A stretch of 64,000 bases of DNA from Guyanagaster necrorhizus (lineage: Eukaryota > Basidiomycota > Agaricomycetes > Agaricales > Physalacriaceae), in the NCBI RefSeq assembly GCF_019112545.1, contig NW_025064911.1:316762-380761 (forward strand). Direction: 5' to 3'. Position numbers and translations under genes: made by a program. This document shows positions 46,234 to 57,204 of the stretch, piece by piece. Positions within the stretch are counted from its first letter, which is position 1; each line of letters begins with the position of its first letter. Below the pieces are notes generated by a model. It did not search any database. It was not told the DNA's origin and was given only the letters and a program-made list of their open reading frames with translations.

Positions 46234-49200
46234 GAAGACATTTGGGCCCAAATCACTGAGTTGCAGAAAGAAGAAGAAGACCTCAGCAAGGAAACAAAGA
46301 TTGAGGAGATAAAAGATAAGGCTGACTAGTGAGTGATTCCACTAGGTCAGCCAGAGGACTCAACAGTGTGCAATCAACAGCTGCTGGATAGGCTGATAGT
46401 ACTTTTATAGTTACCCCTATGTCTAAATTATGCATGCATTTGAATATACCCAAATCCTTTACTGTTGTGCACACTAACAAAGAATTGCTAAACTAAAAAA
46501 CTCAACTGCCTATAGGCTGAACAGGAGGAGAGACCCCCCAATAGGTGGCTTAAGCTATTTGACACCAAATAGACCTGGAGAGCCATCAGAGATGCTACAA
46601 TGGAGGAAGCAGCCAAGGCAGTGCTTAAAATTTGGGTACACAAGACTCAAGCCAAAGAAGTCATTGATAAAATGGTCAAAGAGATGCAACAAGCTGAGCA
46701 GTGCTGAGTCCTGGAGTGGCTTGATAAGCTATATGAACTCCAGAGATACATTCAACGAGCAAAGACCCCAGGGTGAGACTTAATAACCAAAGTTCAGATT
46801 GAAACCCTTACCAATAGATCAATGCATATAGTAAGGCTTCTTTAACAGGTCAGGGCAGCATTGTAGGACAGCAGCATTTTTGGATAACACCTCCATTGGA
46901 TTTGGCCATTGATCAAATGGTAGTCAATGCCACTTGGCTGGTGGTTCAGAAAATGAGTGTAAGGAGTTGTTATCCACAACTAGGCATCTCATTAGTCTGG
47001 CCTCCTTTTATACTATGACTCTGTTTTGCATGGTAAATCCTAGTCTGATAGCTTCAGAATCATCCTTGACAAGATTCTTGCCACTTCTTTCAGCTTTGTC
47101 CAGTGGTGGCTGTTCACTAAAAAGCCAGCTCCCTTTGCCAGTCTAAGGGTTTCAGAATTCAGTGGGCCATATAGTCAGCTGGAGTCAGGATTGGAACAGC
47201 CAAGTTGCTGAGGATTGAATTGACAGTGAGGAGTATGAGTATCAGCTTTCTTGAGTTCAAATTGATGGGGCTATATAAATGGCTTGCTTTGGTACCATGG
47301 ACAGAGTCTATGGCATTGGCTGGATGTTGAATTTAGACTTATACTTTGGCAGACTGCCAAGTTGGTCTTTGGGATGCCTTCTGTTATATATATTAATAGC
47401 ATATTCTATGGCAGAATATTGTAGAATATCCTGTCATTTGTCATCTTCTGTATCAATATACTTTTGTCCCATCTTTAATGCTAACCACTTAGCATCTCTC
47501 CATAGAAACATTACCTCCTCCTTGTATAGGCCCATATATTCCCTCTCTCTGTTCTGTTGAATTTCTTCAGCTAGAGCTCCCTTGTCAGTCTCTTCTTCTG
47601 AATATTCTCAACTCTTCCACTTAAGAGAGACATCCTGAATTCTCTCTCTGTTGTTCTTGTCCTCTTTCTCTACACTCTCTTCCTTCTCACTGTCCTTGAT
47701 GTGGGAGCTGTTGTGCAGATCATAAATTGGAGGGTTCTGGAGTCATATAGTTGCTAGAGAGCTGGTTGACACTTTGAGCAGGGGTGCTTGGATTAGATTG
47801 AGTAGGAGGCTGCTTGATGGGTCCTGTGCTGATTGCAGCATTGTCTTGGTGGCTGCTCTATGCTCAGTGCTCCTTCAGCTCTTGGTGATATCTGCAGAAG
47901 TTTCTATAAAACCTAGGATTGAGAAAAAGGGCTGCAATCCTTCTGCTCAGGAATCATCAGAGCCCATGGTCAGAGATATAGGCATTGAGAGAGACTTGAA
48001 GCCTGTAGGCATCAAGTATGGAGTTGGCATATGAGGGAATGGTATCAGTGTCAGTGATATTGGAACTAGTTGCTCTGATAGAGGAGTAAGTGTGCCACCT
48101 GGTAGCCTTGGAGGAGGTGACAGTCTCAGCAGATCCTGCTTAGAGGTTAGTGCTAGCAGGGGTGCTGGACTCTCAGAATAGAGAGGTGGTTGATTCTATT
48201 CATAGTCTATACCAACTGAGGCTCCCTGAGCCCCAGGTTGCTGCTTCAAGTTCTCACTATTACCATCTAAACTGATGGTTGTACTGCTCTTCATCATGTA
48301 ATGCTTGTCATTGTGTCTGCTTAGCCTCAGCCCAATTGAGATCAGCCTGCTCTTCTATTGCTCAAATTTCTTCTTCAGTGAAATCTCTTGTGAAATGTTT
48401 GATAATATCCACAATAGTTGGTCTCTCAAATTCATAGGCTCTTCCTGGCTCTATGTCTCAGGCATAAGGGTTCCTATGAGTGAAGGGGGCTGAGCTTGAC
48501 TCCAAAGTTGCATAGAATGAGTCATGTCCAGAGTTTGAGGGTGAAACAGATCAAGGTCCTAGAGCCATTCAAGTGGCATCAAGAGAGTCCCAAGCATGGT
48601 TTCCAATCTCATGCTTGACTGGGATGGTGGAAGGGTCAGGGAATCACTTGTAGTCATCAAAGAAGTTATCAGAGATATTCTTGTCCTCATGGTTTGAGAC
48701 TGGAGGGAAGCCCAGTGGGATCTATGGGTTTCTGAAACCTGCAAGGTGATTGTTTCAGTCTCTGCTGCTTGGTTGGATGGGTCTGAGATCCTTTCAGTCC
48801 TTCTTCTGGTATGTTGGCTTCTCAAAGTCTGCAAACACCAGTTCAGAGTCATAGCCAATGGTGATAAGATACTTGCAGTGAGTTTTGAGTAGAGCTGATA
48901 TGTTTTCTTTCCACTCACTATCATTGGAGGTATTAAGATTGTTGAAGCTCTTTTGGTTGTATCAAAGGATGGCATGATGTATATAGTGATATTGTCATGA
49001 CAGTGAAGTGACTGATGGAGAGTATAGCAGAGTATGAGCAAGACACAGAAAATCTCAAAATAGGCCTTAGAGCATGAGACTCAGAACCTGTTGCAGGAGG
49101 TGCAGTGAATATCAGCCAGGCTGAGTGTGATGGTCAATTGCTTAAAGAGAATTGACTGTCAACTGATGGCAAAACTGTCTAAGCTTATGTAAGGTTGACT

Positions 49201-49400
49201 TTAATGTGATGTACTTGTATCATTCTGCAACAGTTTTGTCCTCACAGATGTTTTTTCTGGAAGGTTTTGACACACTGGCCATGTCACCCTTACATCCACT
49301 TGATAATCTCACTATCATTCTCTCATTCTCTCATTAATTTAGCCCATTGGGACTTTACTCTTAGCTTTAGATAGTGGTGGTAGTTCTTTAATTGTAACAT
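45481..49400. mobile_element. CpG-depleted block of decayed retroelement sequence
   Basis: By eye I find only about two CpG dinucleotides in roughly 3.9 kb (near 46755 and 49406), while flanking genes have several per 100 bp. Open-frame traces occur on both strands. On plus there is gag and then a segment near 46560-46770 readable with few stops (TMEEAAKAVLKIWVHKTQAK). On minus, about 49000-47250, there is a gag-like frame with many TGA/TAG interruptions (for example RAYEFERPTIVDIIKHFTRD, then KEEVMFLWRDAKWLALKMGQ). I cannot delimit individual elements; at least two in opposite orientation are likely. Confidence 0.65.
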
Positions 49401-50000
49401 TGTAACGTGGCTAAAATTTCACTCTGCCTGGGGATAGGGAATTCATTGGGGATCATTATTGTTGGAATCTGCGAGAGAGTTTGAGCATTCCAGCATGCTG
49501 AGTAAGGAAGGAATCCAAGGGAAATTGAAGGAATTAGGTAGAAACTACTAGAAAAGGAGTAGTCTAGTATAAATATGAGAAGTCAATGGGGAACTCCTCA
49601 GAAGTTTGTAACCCAAAGACTAAAGGTCTTACAAGCACGTACTCTGGATACAGTCCAAATCTCAACAATTATGGCAGGTAGTTGACACAAAACTGGGGCT
49701 TTCCGTTCTGATAGGCTATTCCTACCGGGACACCCCATGGGCTCTTGAATGGTTCTAGGATGCCTTGTGCATAACAAGTATCAATTTGTTTGTCCATCAT
49801 TTCCTTCTTAGCGAGAGACGTCGCGTACTTTGGGAAGCTTATGTCCGAGCCCTCAATCATTATGTTCCAGTCCTACCGCTCTTGTTGATCGACTGGCATC
49901 AACCGAAGCGGAAACTGCTGGAATATATTCGAAACCGGCAACAGCAATTTGGTCGCCGTCTGTGTTCTTTCACTTTCAAGATTCAAAATTTCATCCTTAG
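49380..50000 (-). mobile_element. Ty3/gypsy reverse-transcriptase fragment, split by a solo LTR
   Basis: Minus-strand translation of 49860-49669 gives KQIDTCYAQGILEPFKSPWG, VPVGIAYQNGKPQFCVNYLP, the N-terminal palm/fingers block of gypsy-type reverse transcriptase. On the far side of the LTR (below 49460) the next family block appears in another frame as MIPNEFPIPRQSEIL. Weak upstream similarity extends toward the NUO51 stop at 50017. The fragment lacks the YxDD catalytic part and has stops and a frame change, so it is inactive. Confidence 0.7.
49460..49667 (+). repeat. solo LTR (208 bp) with 5-bp target-site duplication
   Basis: Begins TGTTGGAATC and ends AATCTCAACA, giving the inverted TGTTG/CAACA termini of an LTR. 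It contains a TATAAATA box near 49568. The sequence ATTAT occurs immediately before (49455-49459) and immediately after (49668-49672), a perfect target-site duplication. No second LTR or internal region of the same element is attached, so it is best read as a solo LTR left by LTR-LTR recombination. Confidence 0.75.
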
Positions 50001-50016
50001 AAGAAAACGGTGCATT

Positions 50017-51766
50017 CTACACACTCGGAGCCTCAATAGGCAACCTTGCTCCCAAATTATCGGGTACCGCCAACATATCATTCACCTCGCTCACCAACGT
50101 ACCTCCAAATGCCACGGCTCCATGGTCCTGCCTATACTTGGCGATGCGCGCCTCGACCTCGGGGCGGAAATGGCGCATCAGGCCTTGGATGGGCCACGCA
50201 GCGGCATCACCCAAGGCGCAGATCGTGCGGCCTTCGACTTGTTTCCTAGAAACAGGCATGAATAAAAGGAAGGAGGGATGGGATGGGGCGTACGTCAACT
50301 CGAGCAGCATATCAATCTCTCGAACGTGTCCCCGTCCTTCGACCATGCGATCCATCATGTTCATCATCCAAGTAGTACCCTCTCTACAAGGCGTGCATTG
50401 TCCACAAGATTCATGTTTGTAAAACTACAATGCCCATTAATAATGAGAAGTGAATGGAAGAAACAACACACCTGTGAGAAACGAGCAATGGCAGCGACGA
50501 TATCGGTGCTCTTGTCCATGACGATGACAGCACCGGTTCCCAAACCCGACTGGGCGTCTTTGAGAGAGTCATAGTCCATCCTACCCACAAATCAGTAGAA
50601 ACTCAGAGCATAAGGAAAGCGACTCACAAAACCTCTGAGCACTTGTCTATAGGCAACACCGGCACAGAACACCCTCCAGGTATAATCCCAAGCAAATTAT
50701 CCCATCCACCCCTCACACCGCCACAATGCCTCTCAACCAATTCCTTCAAGGGGATACTCATCTCCTCCTCGACGACACACGGGTTATTCACATGCCCACT
50801 GATACAAAACAGCTTTGTGCCCTGGTTCCTCTCCCTCCCAAAGCCGGCAAACCAGCTTCCCCCTCGTCTACAGATCGTCGGGGCCACAGCAACGGTCTCG
50901 ACGTTCGCTACCGTCGTCGGGCATCCAAATAGTCCCACATCCGCCGGGAACGGGGGCTTCAGGCGTGGCTTGCCCTGCTTCCCCTCTAGACTCTCGATAA
51001 GGGCCGTCTCCTCACCACAGATATACGCGCCGGCTCCACGGTGGAGGTACACATCAAACGAGTATCCCGAGCCACAAGCATCCTTTCCAATAAGACCCGC
51101 AGCGTACGCCTCGTTGATGGCCTGCTGGAGGTGGCTCGCTTCCTGGAAGAACTCACCTCGGATGTAAATGTACGCTGCGGTTGCATTCATGCCCCGGCCT
51201 GCGACGAGGCAGCCCTCGACGAGCTTGTGGGGGTCTCCGCGGAGGATCTCGCGGTCCTTGCATGTGCCGGGCTCGCCTTCGTCGGCGTTGACGACGAGAT
51301 AGCGGGGTCTGCTCGATAAGCGTACGGCTAACCAACAAAACAGTAGACACACCTCGGATCCTTCTCCCATCCAGGCTTGTTCATAAAACTCCATTTGAGA
51401 CCGCTAGGAAAGCCGGCGCCTCCACGACCGCGTAGACCCGAGTCCTTGATGGTCTGGATGATCCACGAGTCGCCTTTGAGGAGTATGTCTTTGGTTCGGT
51501 GCCAGTCGCCTCTCGACTACAAAACGTTTAGTTTGGAATGATACGAGTTCGTATTACACACCTGGGCACCCTTCAAGCCATGATCATGCCGACAATACGC
51601 ATTGGTGAAAATCCTATCCTGGTCTCTGAGCCCTCCGTATCTCCTGACGGGTGGTTCGGCGACCGTCGCAAACGAACGGGAACGTAGAGGGCGTAAGACG
51701 CCTACAAAGTATCAACATCTACGCGCAGGAACAAGAAAACTGGGCACCTTTTGATAATCTCAGCAT
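50017..51766 (-). CDS. NUO51: mitochondrial complex I 51-kDa flavoprotein (NDUFV1/NUO51)
   Basis: NADH-binding, FMN- and 4Fe-4S-containing subunit of NADH:ubiquinone oxidoreductase in the matrix arm. A presequence (MLRLSK, spliced to [20 protein letters not shown]) targets mitochondria. Conserved blocks are [20 protein letters not shown] (FMN/NADH glycine loop), [36 protein letters not shown] and [12 protein letters not shown] (N3 cluster cysteines), then [20 protein letters not shown]. The stop is at 50017. Six or so introns are required. The gene is complete although retroelement debris begins just past its stop. Confidence 0.93.
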
Positions 51767-51909
51767 GGTCGCTGAAGACAAAAGTTGTCGGTGCACGACA
51801 CGGGGTTGGCCGAACCAATCGGACGGCGAAGTTTCCACACTCAGTGACAAACATACTGCCACAACCGCCAGGCTCGTGAATTATAAAATACAGACAACAT
51901 ATACGAATT

Positions 51910-52962
51910 CTAAGCAACTTTTTTCTCTTTTCGTTCGAGAATCTCAACCCATTTTCTAGGGAACCAACCCTCTCTTCCATCCCTCGTCCGACCCTTCCAC
52001 CACTCCGACTCAACAGACAACCTCGGATCGACCTCTGCCCCAGTCGACGGATCCAATTTGGCCACAATCGCCACAATCTCGTTTTCCTTCAAGGCCAGCT
52101 CTTGATGATTCGTCGCATCGAACGGATAGAGGGCCCTCACAAACGTGAGACTCGCAGGATCCAATGGACCCTGAATAGCGTGCTGCTGCTCCCTCTGGGC
52201 CTTTTCGCTGATGAGTTTAATGAGTCTTGTCATCGCCAACGGAATGCCAAGGACGGCAAGTAGGAAGATAATGAGCGGTTTCTTGTTTATCGGCTGTCGA
52301 GGCGGAGGAGGAGGCGTCCCATTAGCGAAACGCTTGAAATCCCCGCCAAATCCTCCATCATTTGGGCGGCCAGTAAGTAACCCTCTCATCCACCTAACGA
52401 GACCAAACAAGCCGAGCACCCCTCCCAAGGCATCTCTGAGCTGGCCAAACTGGTCAACGACACCGACCATGGCAAAGAAACTGGAATGGGTGGCCATAAA
52501 GGTGCTCTCGAGCATCTGTGCGACGCCGGTAAATGTCTGGACAATCGAGTGGAGGAGGCTAAATGTATGCTGCGTCGTGCTCTCCAACTGCTGCGTCAGA
52601 CTTGGCATATTGGGGTCCCCGAAACCGCCACCATAGGGCATCCCATATCCCATGCCGCCGAACCCGCCTCCCATCCCGTACCCGGCTCCATAGCCCATCC
52701 CTCCGTATCCCATCCCTCCATATCCCATTCCACCGTATCCCATGCCACCGTACCCGCCTGCCATGCCCCCATAGCCCCCATACGTGCCCATACGTGAGTA
52801 CGGCGATGCAGCATATGGAGACGAGCTGATCGCTGTAGTTGTCCCAAATGCAGGCGGCCTCTCTGGCACTGCAGAGGTAGTCGTCATCGATGGCAAAGAC
52901 GGAGGCGCAGCAGAAGAAGAAGAAGCTACATTCCTCTCCCAGGGCTTGGGTGGTGAGCCCAT
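51910..52962 (-). CDS. PEX13: peroxisomal membrane protein PEX13
   Basis: Docking factor for peroxisomal matrix-protein import, partner of PEX14 and PEX5. Start preferred at 52962 (MGSPPKPWERN), the family's usual opening; an in-frame Met five codons upstream is possible. Gly/Tyr/Met-rich repeats (YGGMGYGGMGYGGMG) follow, typical of PEX13 N-termini. A hydrophobic helix (LIIFLLAVLGIPLAMTRLI) precedes the C-terminal SH3 domain: VRALYPFDATNHQELALKEN, EWWKGRTRDGREGWFPRKWV. Single exon, 350 residues. It ends 144 bp before the NUO51 start on the same strand. Confidence 0.93.
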   Translation of the reverse strand: MGSPPKPWERNVASSSSAAPPSLPSMTTTSAVPERPPAFGTTTAISSSPYAASPYSRMGTYGGYGGMAGGYGGMGYGGMGYGGMGYGGMGYGAGYGMGGGFGGMGYGMPYGGGFGDPNMPSLTQQLESTTQHTFSLLHSIVQTFTGVAQMLESTFMATHSSFFAMVGVVDQFGQLRDALGGVLGLFGLVRWMRGLLTGRPNDGGFGGDFKRFANGTPPPPPRQPINKKPLIIFLLAVLGIPLAMTRLIKLISEKAQREQQHAIQGPLDPASLTFVRALYPFDATNHQELALKENEIVAIVAKLDPSTGAEVDPRLSVESEWWKGRTRDGREGWFPRKWVEILERKEKKVA

Positions 52963-53239
52963 GATCGTCAGAGACAAGAAGAAAGTGTGACGTGACGTGA
53001 CATCTTCCCCCCGCTACTTCCGTATGCCGCAACGAATGGGAGGGAGAGGAAATAAGCCACCAGTGGGCTTATTTATCTCGTGAGTGAGATTCGGGAGGAA
53101 GACGCACTCGCCCTGAAATCAAGACTCAAATGGGTGGGGGGGAGGAAAACGATGCTGGCCGCGAGAAACAAACTCTCGATGCTTAGGTCAGCACCTTATG
53201 AGCGCTGACCTCGCGTGCTAGGGACGGCTCTCAACGTTC

Positions 53240-53988
53240 ATGATCATCGAAACTCTGGCCCGGGTCCATGCCCGCCGCAACGTCGACCTCACACGCGGAT
53301 TGGGGGCTATCCGCTGTGTTGTAAGGGCTGACGCGTACTCGGGCCTGACGACAAAGGAGCTCTTCCTTGCCATCAAGCAAAAGGAGCGAGCTAGCAAAGA
53401 CCTGCCTGAGAAAGAGCGGGTCGGCGTAAAGTCCCTCTCGTGAGTGTCCTCCGTCCATCTCATAATAAGCTTTTTCTAACAAGTTTCAGATTCCTGAAAA
53501 CAACATTGCTTCCGCTTCTCCAACTCAACCACGAAATAAAACCAGTCAAATCCCTACGCATCCCAGAAGTCAGCACCGCTGCTCACAACGCACAGAAGAA
53601 GAAGAAGGGCAAAAAGAACAAAGACGCGGACACGGTGCAACCCATTACGACCTGGGTCTGGAAACATACACCAGAATACGCGAAAGAACAAGCCCAGAAG
53701 AGCGCCGCCGCCCGTGCAGCAGCGGCAGCCAAGGACCGCCCTGTATACGGCTCAGAAGTCGGCATTGGCGAGGACTGGAGCCATCTCAATAGACGCCGCC
53801 TCCGTGCCCGGCCAGGCAAGATTCGCCGGGCACTCTTCGCCAAAAAGGCCCACGACACCATCCTTGCGGAGAGAGCACGGGTAGCAGCAGCAAAGATAGC
53901 AGAAAAGGAAAAACTAGACAGAGAAAGACGGGCGTTGAACAGAATACATGCTAGACGACGACAGAGAGTGGCTGGTAGACTACATTAA
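53240..53988 (+). CDS. basic uncharacterised protein, possibly ribosome- or nucleolus-associated
   Basis: Two exons joined by a GTGAGT...TTTCAG intron near 53442-53489. Exon 1 reads IETLARVHARRNVDLTRGLG and ELFLAIKQKERASKDLPEKE. Exon 2 has the lysine cluster NAQKKKKGKKNKDAD, ITTWVWKHTPEYAKEQA and a long Arg/Ala/Lys helix ([37 protein letters not shown]). The strong positive charge suggests RNA binding. An upstream exon is possible (an ATG near 53151 with a short GTCAGC...GCTAG gap), but I could not make it keep frame. The stop codon region overlaps the PUP2 stop by 9 bp. I do not recognise the family. Confidence 0.62.
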
Positions 53989-54887
53989 TTGAATGGTACT
54001 CTTCAACGCTGCTTCATCGAGAATCTCAAAGCCATTGGCAGGCGTCACCTGAGCAAGTTGCACATTGTGATGGTCGAGCTTTTCTTCCATGACCTGCTTC
54101 AACACTCTTAATGTCAACGTCCTGGCCTCTTGCAGCGTCATTTGCTGAAAAGACATCAGAAACATCCACCCAAAAACGACTGACATACCTTGTGCCATTT
54201 ATCCTGCAGCTCACTCTGTGCTGCCTCTGAGCCAGAACCAATCGCCTTGGCGTCATATCGTACACTCGTCCCAGACGGGTCGGTATGGTACAACTGAGGG
54301 CCCAGCTCGTCGTAGCCAGCAATGAGCAGCGCCACGCCAAACGGCCGACTCATCATCGCCTCCTCATCATGAACACTCTCTCCAAACCGCAGCGCCAAAT
54401 CACAGACGGCCTGTGTGACGCTCTCGACTTTGATCTTTTCGTCGTAGGTGAACGCGTGGTTCTGGGACGTCACCCGGGCGTGGTCAATCATTGTTCGCGC
54501 GTCTGCCGTCAGTCCCGACATTGCGCAGCCAAGATGGCGGTCGATTTCCATGATCTTTTCTATCGAGCTTGCTTCGAGAAGCGGCGACTGCACACGCTGC
54601 TCGACGCCCAGGACGACTCCTTCTGGTGTGCGTACTCCAATTGTTGTAGACCCGAGCTGCAAACATTGAGAACAGCATTTCACTACAAGCATTACACACA
54701 CCTTGATGGCCTCAATAGCATACTCGACTGGGATCATCAGTACAAGCCGCCTGTTGCAAAAAGTCACTCACCTTGGAACAGCCGTCCTTCTGGTGAAAAC
54801 GTATTCACACCGCGATCTAGTACAGGTCAGTCGACGAGCGGCTGGAGCCGTACAGCACCCACCGTACTCTGAACGCGTCAAAAACAT
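53980..54887 (-). CDS. PUP2: 20S proteasome subunit alpha type-5 (PUP2/PSMA5)
   Basis: Structural alpha-ring subunit of the proteasome. Start at 54887 (MFLTRSEY), spliced through GTGGGT...ACTAG to [15 protein letters not shown], the alpha-signature, then VEYAIEAIK. Diagnostic alpha5 blocks are [66 protein letters not shown]-like [39 protein letters not shown] and [19 protein letters not shown]. The last exon is [20 protein letters not shown], ending KSTIQLM. Frame intact. The start sits directly after a (CCA)n tract in the mRNA sense, giving ACCATG context. Confidence 0.94.
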
Positions 54888-54909
54888 GGTGGTGGTGGTG
54901 GTGGTGGTG
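54888..54909 (+). repeat. (GGT)7 microsatellite abutting the PUP2 start codon
   Basis: Seven GGT units on the plus strand immediately upstream of the minus-strand ATG. If an upstream in-frame ATG (54983) were used it would encode a threonine run, which proteasome alpha subunits lack, so it is 5' UTR. Confidence 0.85.
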
Positions 54910-54985
54910 AAAGAGCAAAGATGAACGCGCTTGCGTATGCAGGTGACGAATGCATCTAATCTTATCTTTCCTTTTTCGTACATGA

Positions 54986-55926
54986 CTAGCTATCCTTCAC
55001 CAAATGAGGCGGAATTTCCTCTGTCTCCAATAAAAAATCATCGGCCTTGCTCCCAAATAAACCCCTCAAAAGCAGGTTCATAGCGCGCTCCTTATCCTGC
55101 CTCTCCCTCCTCATCTCAGCCCTGGTCACCCTCAATTCTTCCTGCAGCGCCTCGTTCTGCTCAACGGCATATCGATGTTTCGCCTTCATCAGCAAATACA
55201 ACACCTGGCTCTGGCTCCTCCCAAAAATTCGATTCGTTCCCGGCTCGAGATGCGCGAGCAAATGCTGCGGGATCACATCCGAGCTCGACCCTGAACTATT
55301 ATACCCCTCGTCGTCCTCATTCCCCCGAGGGAACGGGCTCGGCGACCCGCTCTCCATCGGCGCCAGATCGAACAAACTAAACGTCCCCAGCGTCGGCGTC
55401 TGCGACCTCGTTGACACGCTCGGCGCCACCTCGATATCATCCGGGTTCCTCTTCCGCTTCCTCGACCCGCCCCGGCCAGGCGCAGGCGGGCTCTGTTTGT
55501 GCTGGTGCCGCAAATGCTTCGCCAACGCGTCCGACCGGGTAAAACTCTTATCACATTCTGGCAGAGGACACACAAACGGCTTCTCCTTGGTGTGCGACCG
55601 CAGATGGCTCGTCAGTGCGAACCGCGACGTCTGGGGTATACCCCGCCGGTTGCACGTCGACCAATCACAAAAATAGTTGCTTTTGTTTACCCCGACGTGG
55701 TCTACATCTCATTGAGCTTATTTGAAAACAGACACCGGCACCACTGACCGACATGGATATGTTCAATCAGCGACGGCAAGTGGGTAAACACCTTGCCACA
55801 CTCGCCCCACAGACACGTCGCAGTGTCCTCCTCCCCCTTTTCCTCCTCCTCCTCTGCAGCCTCAGACTCGGATGACTCGCTAAACCCGGGCGATGGCGTA
55901 TTCATGGGCGACGGCGACCGGGACAT
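54986..55926 (-). CDS. C2H2 zinc-finger protein
   Basis: Probable DNA-binding regulator. Exon 1 (MSRSPSPMNTPSPGFSESSE, then an acidic run) holds the first finger CLWGECGKVFTHLPSLIEHI, completed across a GTCAGT...TGTAG intron. Exon 2 adds YFCDWSTCNRRGIPQTSRFA with LTSHLRSHTKEKPF and a third finger CPLPECDKSFTRSDALAKHL. The linker TKEKPF is canonical. A basic GRGGSRKRKRNPDD patch, a Ser-rich region and a C-terminal helix (MKAKHRYAVEQNEALQEELR) that may dimerise follow. It ends PPHLVKDS at 54986. It could be an INO80-associated Iec1-like factor, but I cannot confirm this. Confidence 0.8.
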
Positions 55927-57204
55927 GGTGGTAGATGTTTGAATATGTTTACCACGTGGCGTTGGCGTTCATGTCCAAATCAAGCAACGCACTATTTTGT
56001 TCTCCGCTCTTTTCGTGTGCCTGCGTTCATCAAATATCTCTGGCTGTGTTGGCCTTTAACCCCTATTAGAGACAGTTAGTGCGGACTGACGCTTCTGACT
56101 CGGAACTCTATGGTATAATATCTTTGTTGTGGCTCTGCTATTAACAATTGTGTTTGTCGCTTTGACAACTACGAGAGTCTTCGTCTCCAATGGAATGCCT
56201 TGTATCTTGAATTGGATGCTCAGGCTGTGTCTCTATTTGTCCCATCATATACGAATAGCAGTGACTGCAGCTGCTTTCTTGCTCCCGCACAGCTTACTCC
56301 CCACTTGCGCTAAAACCTCTTTCCACAAATCGACAGGCGAATCAATTACAAAACTCATGGAATACATCCTCACCATCCTCAGCACTACCCTGCAATGTTG
56401 GTTTCTAATCTGGGAAGTTGCAGAATCCCATCATCAAGTACATTTAGCACCCTAATAGAATTCTGCTAAGAGCATTATTAAACACCGGGACCAAGCGTAA
56501 CATGGCCTCACTTGCCAAGATTCATTCTCCACTGTTTATAGGATAGCGAGCCGCTTCCGAGACAATTCCAGCCAGGTTGGAGGACTTCGCAGGAATTGTA
56601 GAGCGGGGTCGTCCATGTCCCAAGTGGTCCCAACGCCGCGGTTTTAACGAGCGAGCATACTTAAAGGACGCTCAAGCAACTGTGGAGCAGTATCAACGAG
56701 TAGCTCCGGAGTGGGATCAAGATGTTTCAGAGCGGTTTGGGGCAGCTTCAGAGCGAGCAATTTCGGAACTGGAGAGAGCCGCAAGCAAGCAGCTTGCACC
56801 CATTTTAGTAGCCATCTTCGAGTATCTTCGAGAGATTTTCGAGGAGGTTCGAGCAGCTTTTGAAGTGTTTCGAGTGTTTCGAGTAGCTTTCGAGCGGCCT
56901 CCAAGCTTGCGATTGAACCCACCATCCGTCCTCCTTCGCGTGGTAGGGCCCGTATCAATGGATCTTCGACCATTTCATCGAGAAAAGCTCTTGGAAGGAA
57001 ACAGTTTACTCTCCATGGGATCCGTGTTTCTTGAGGTACATTTGTCGAGCCTTGCCCGGTCTTGCTCATTAACTCAATACCTAGAATCTGACGTGGGACA
57101 CTTGGACTCCATGGAATCTCCGCTCATATGTAGCGCTTGTCGCGGCAAAACTCATCCGAAAAGGTCCTCCATACCCTCCTGCTTTCACTTCCGACCTTTC
57201 ACTA
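55927..57204. other. gene-poor stretch with open frames on both strands
   Basis: The left end holds the zinc-finger promoter. Overlapping frames of 215 residues (plus 56577-57224) and 141 residues (minus 56644-57069) exist because a TTCGAG-rich repeat lacks stop codons in several frames; neither shows a family signature. Confidence 0.4.
56817..56894 (+). repeat. helically phased TTCGAG repeat
   Basis: TTCGAG starts at 56817, 56827, 56838, 56848, 56869, 56878 and 56889, with a degenerate TTTGAAG near 56859. Steps are 9-11 bp, close to one turn of B-DNA. Confidence 0.75.
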
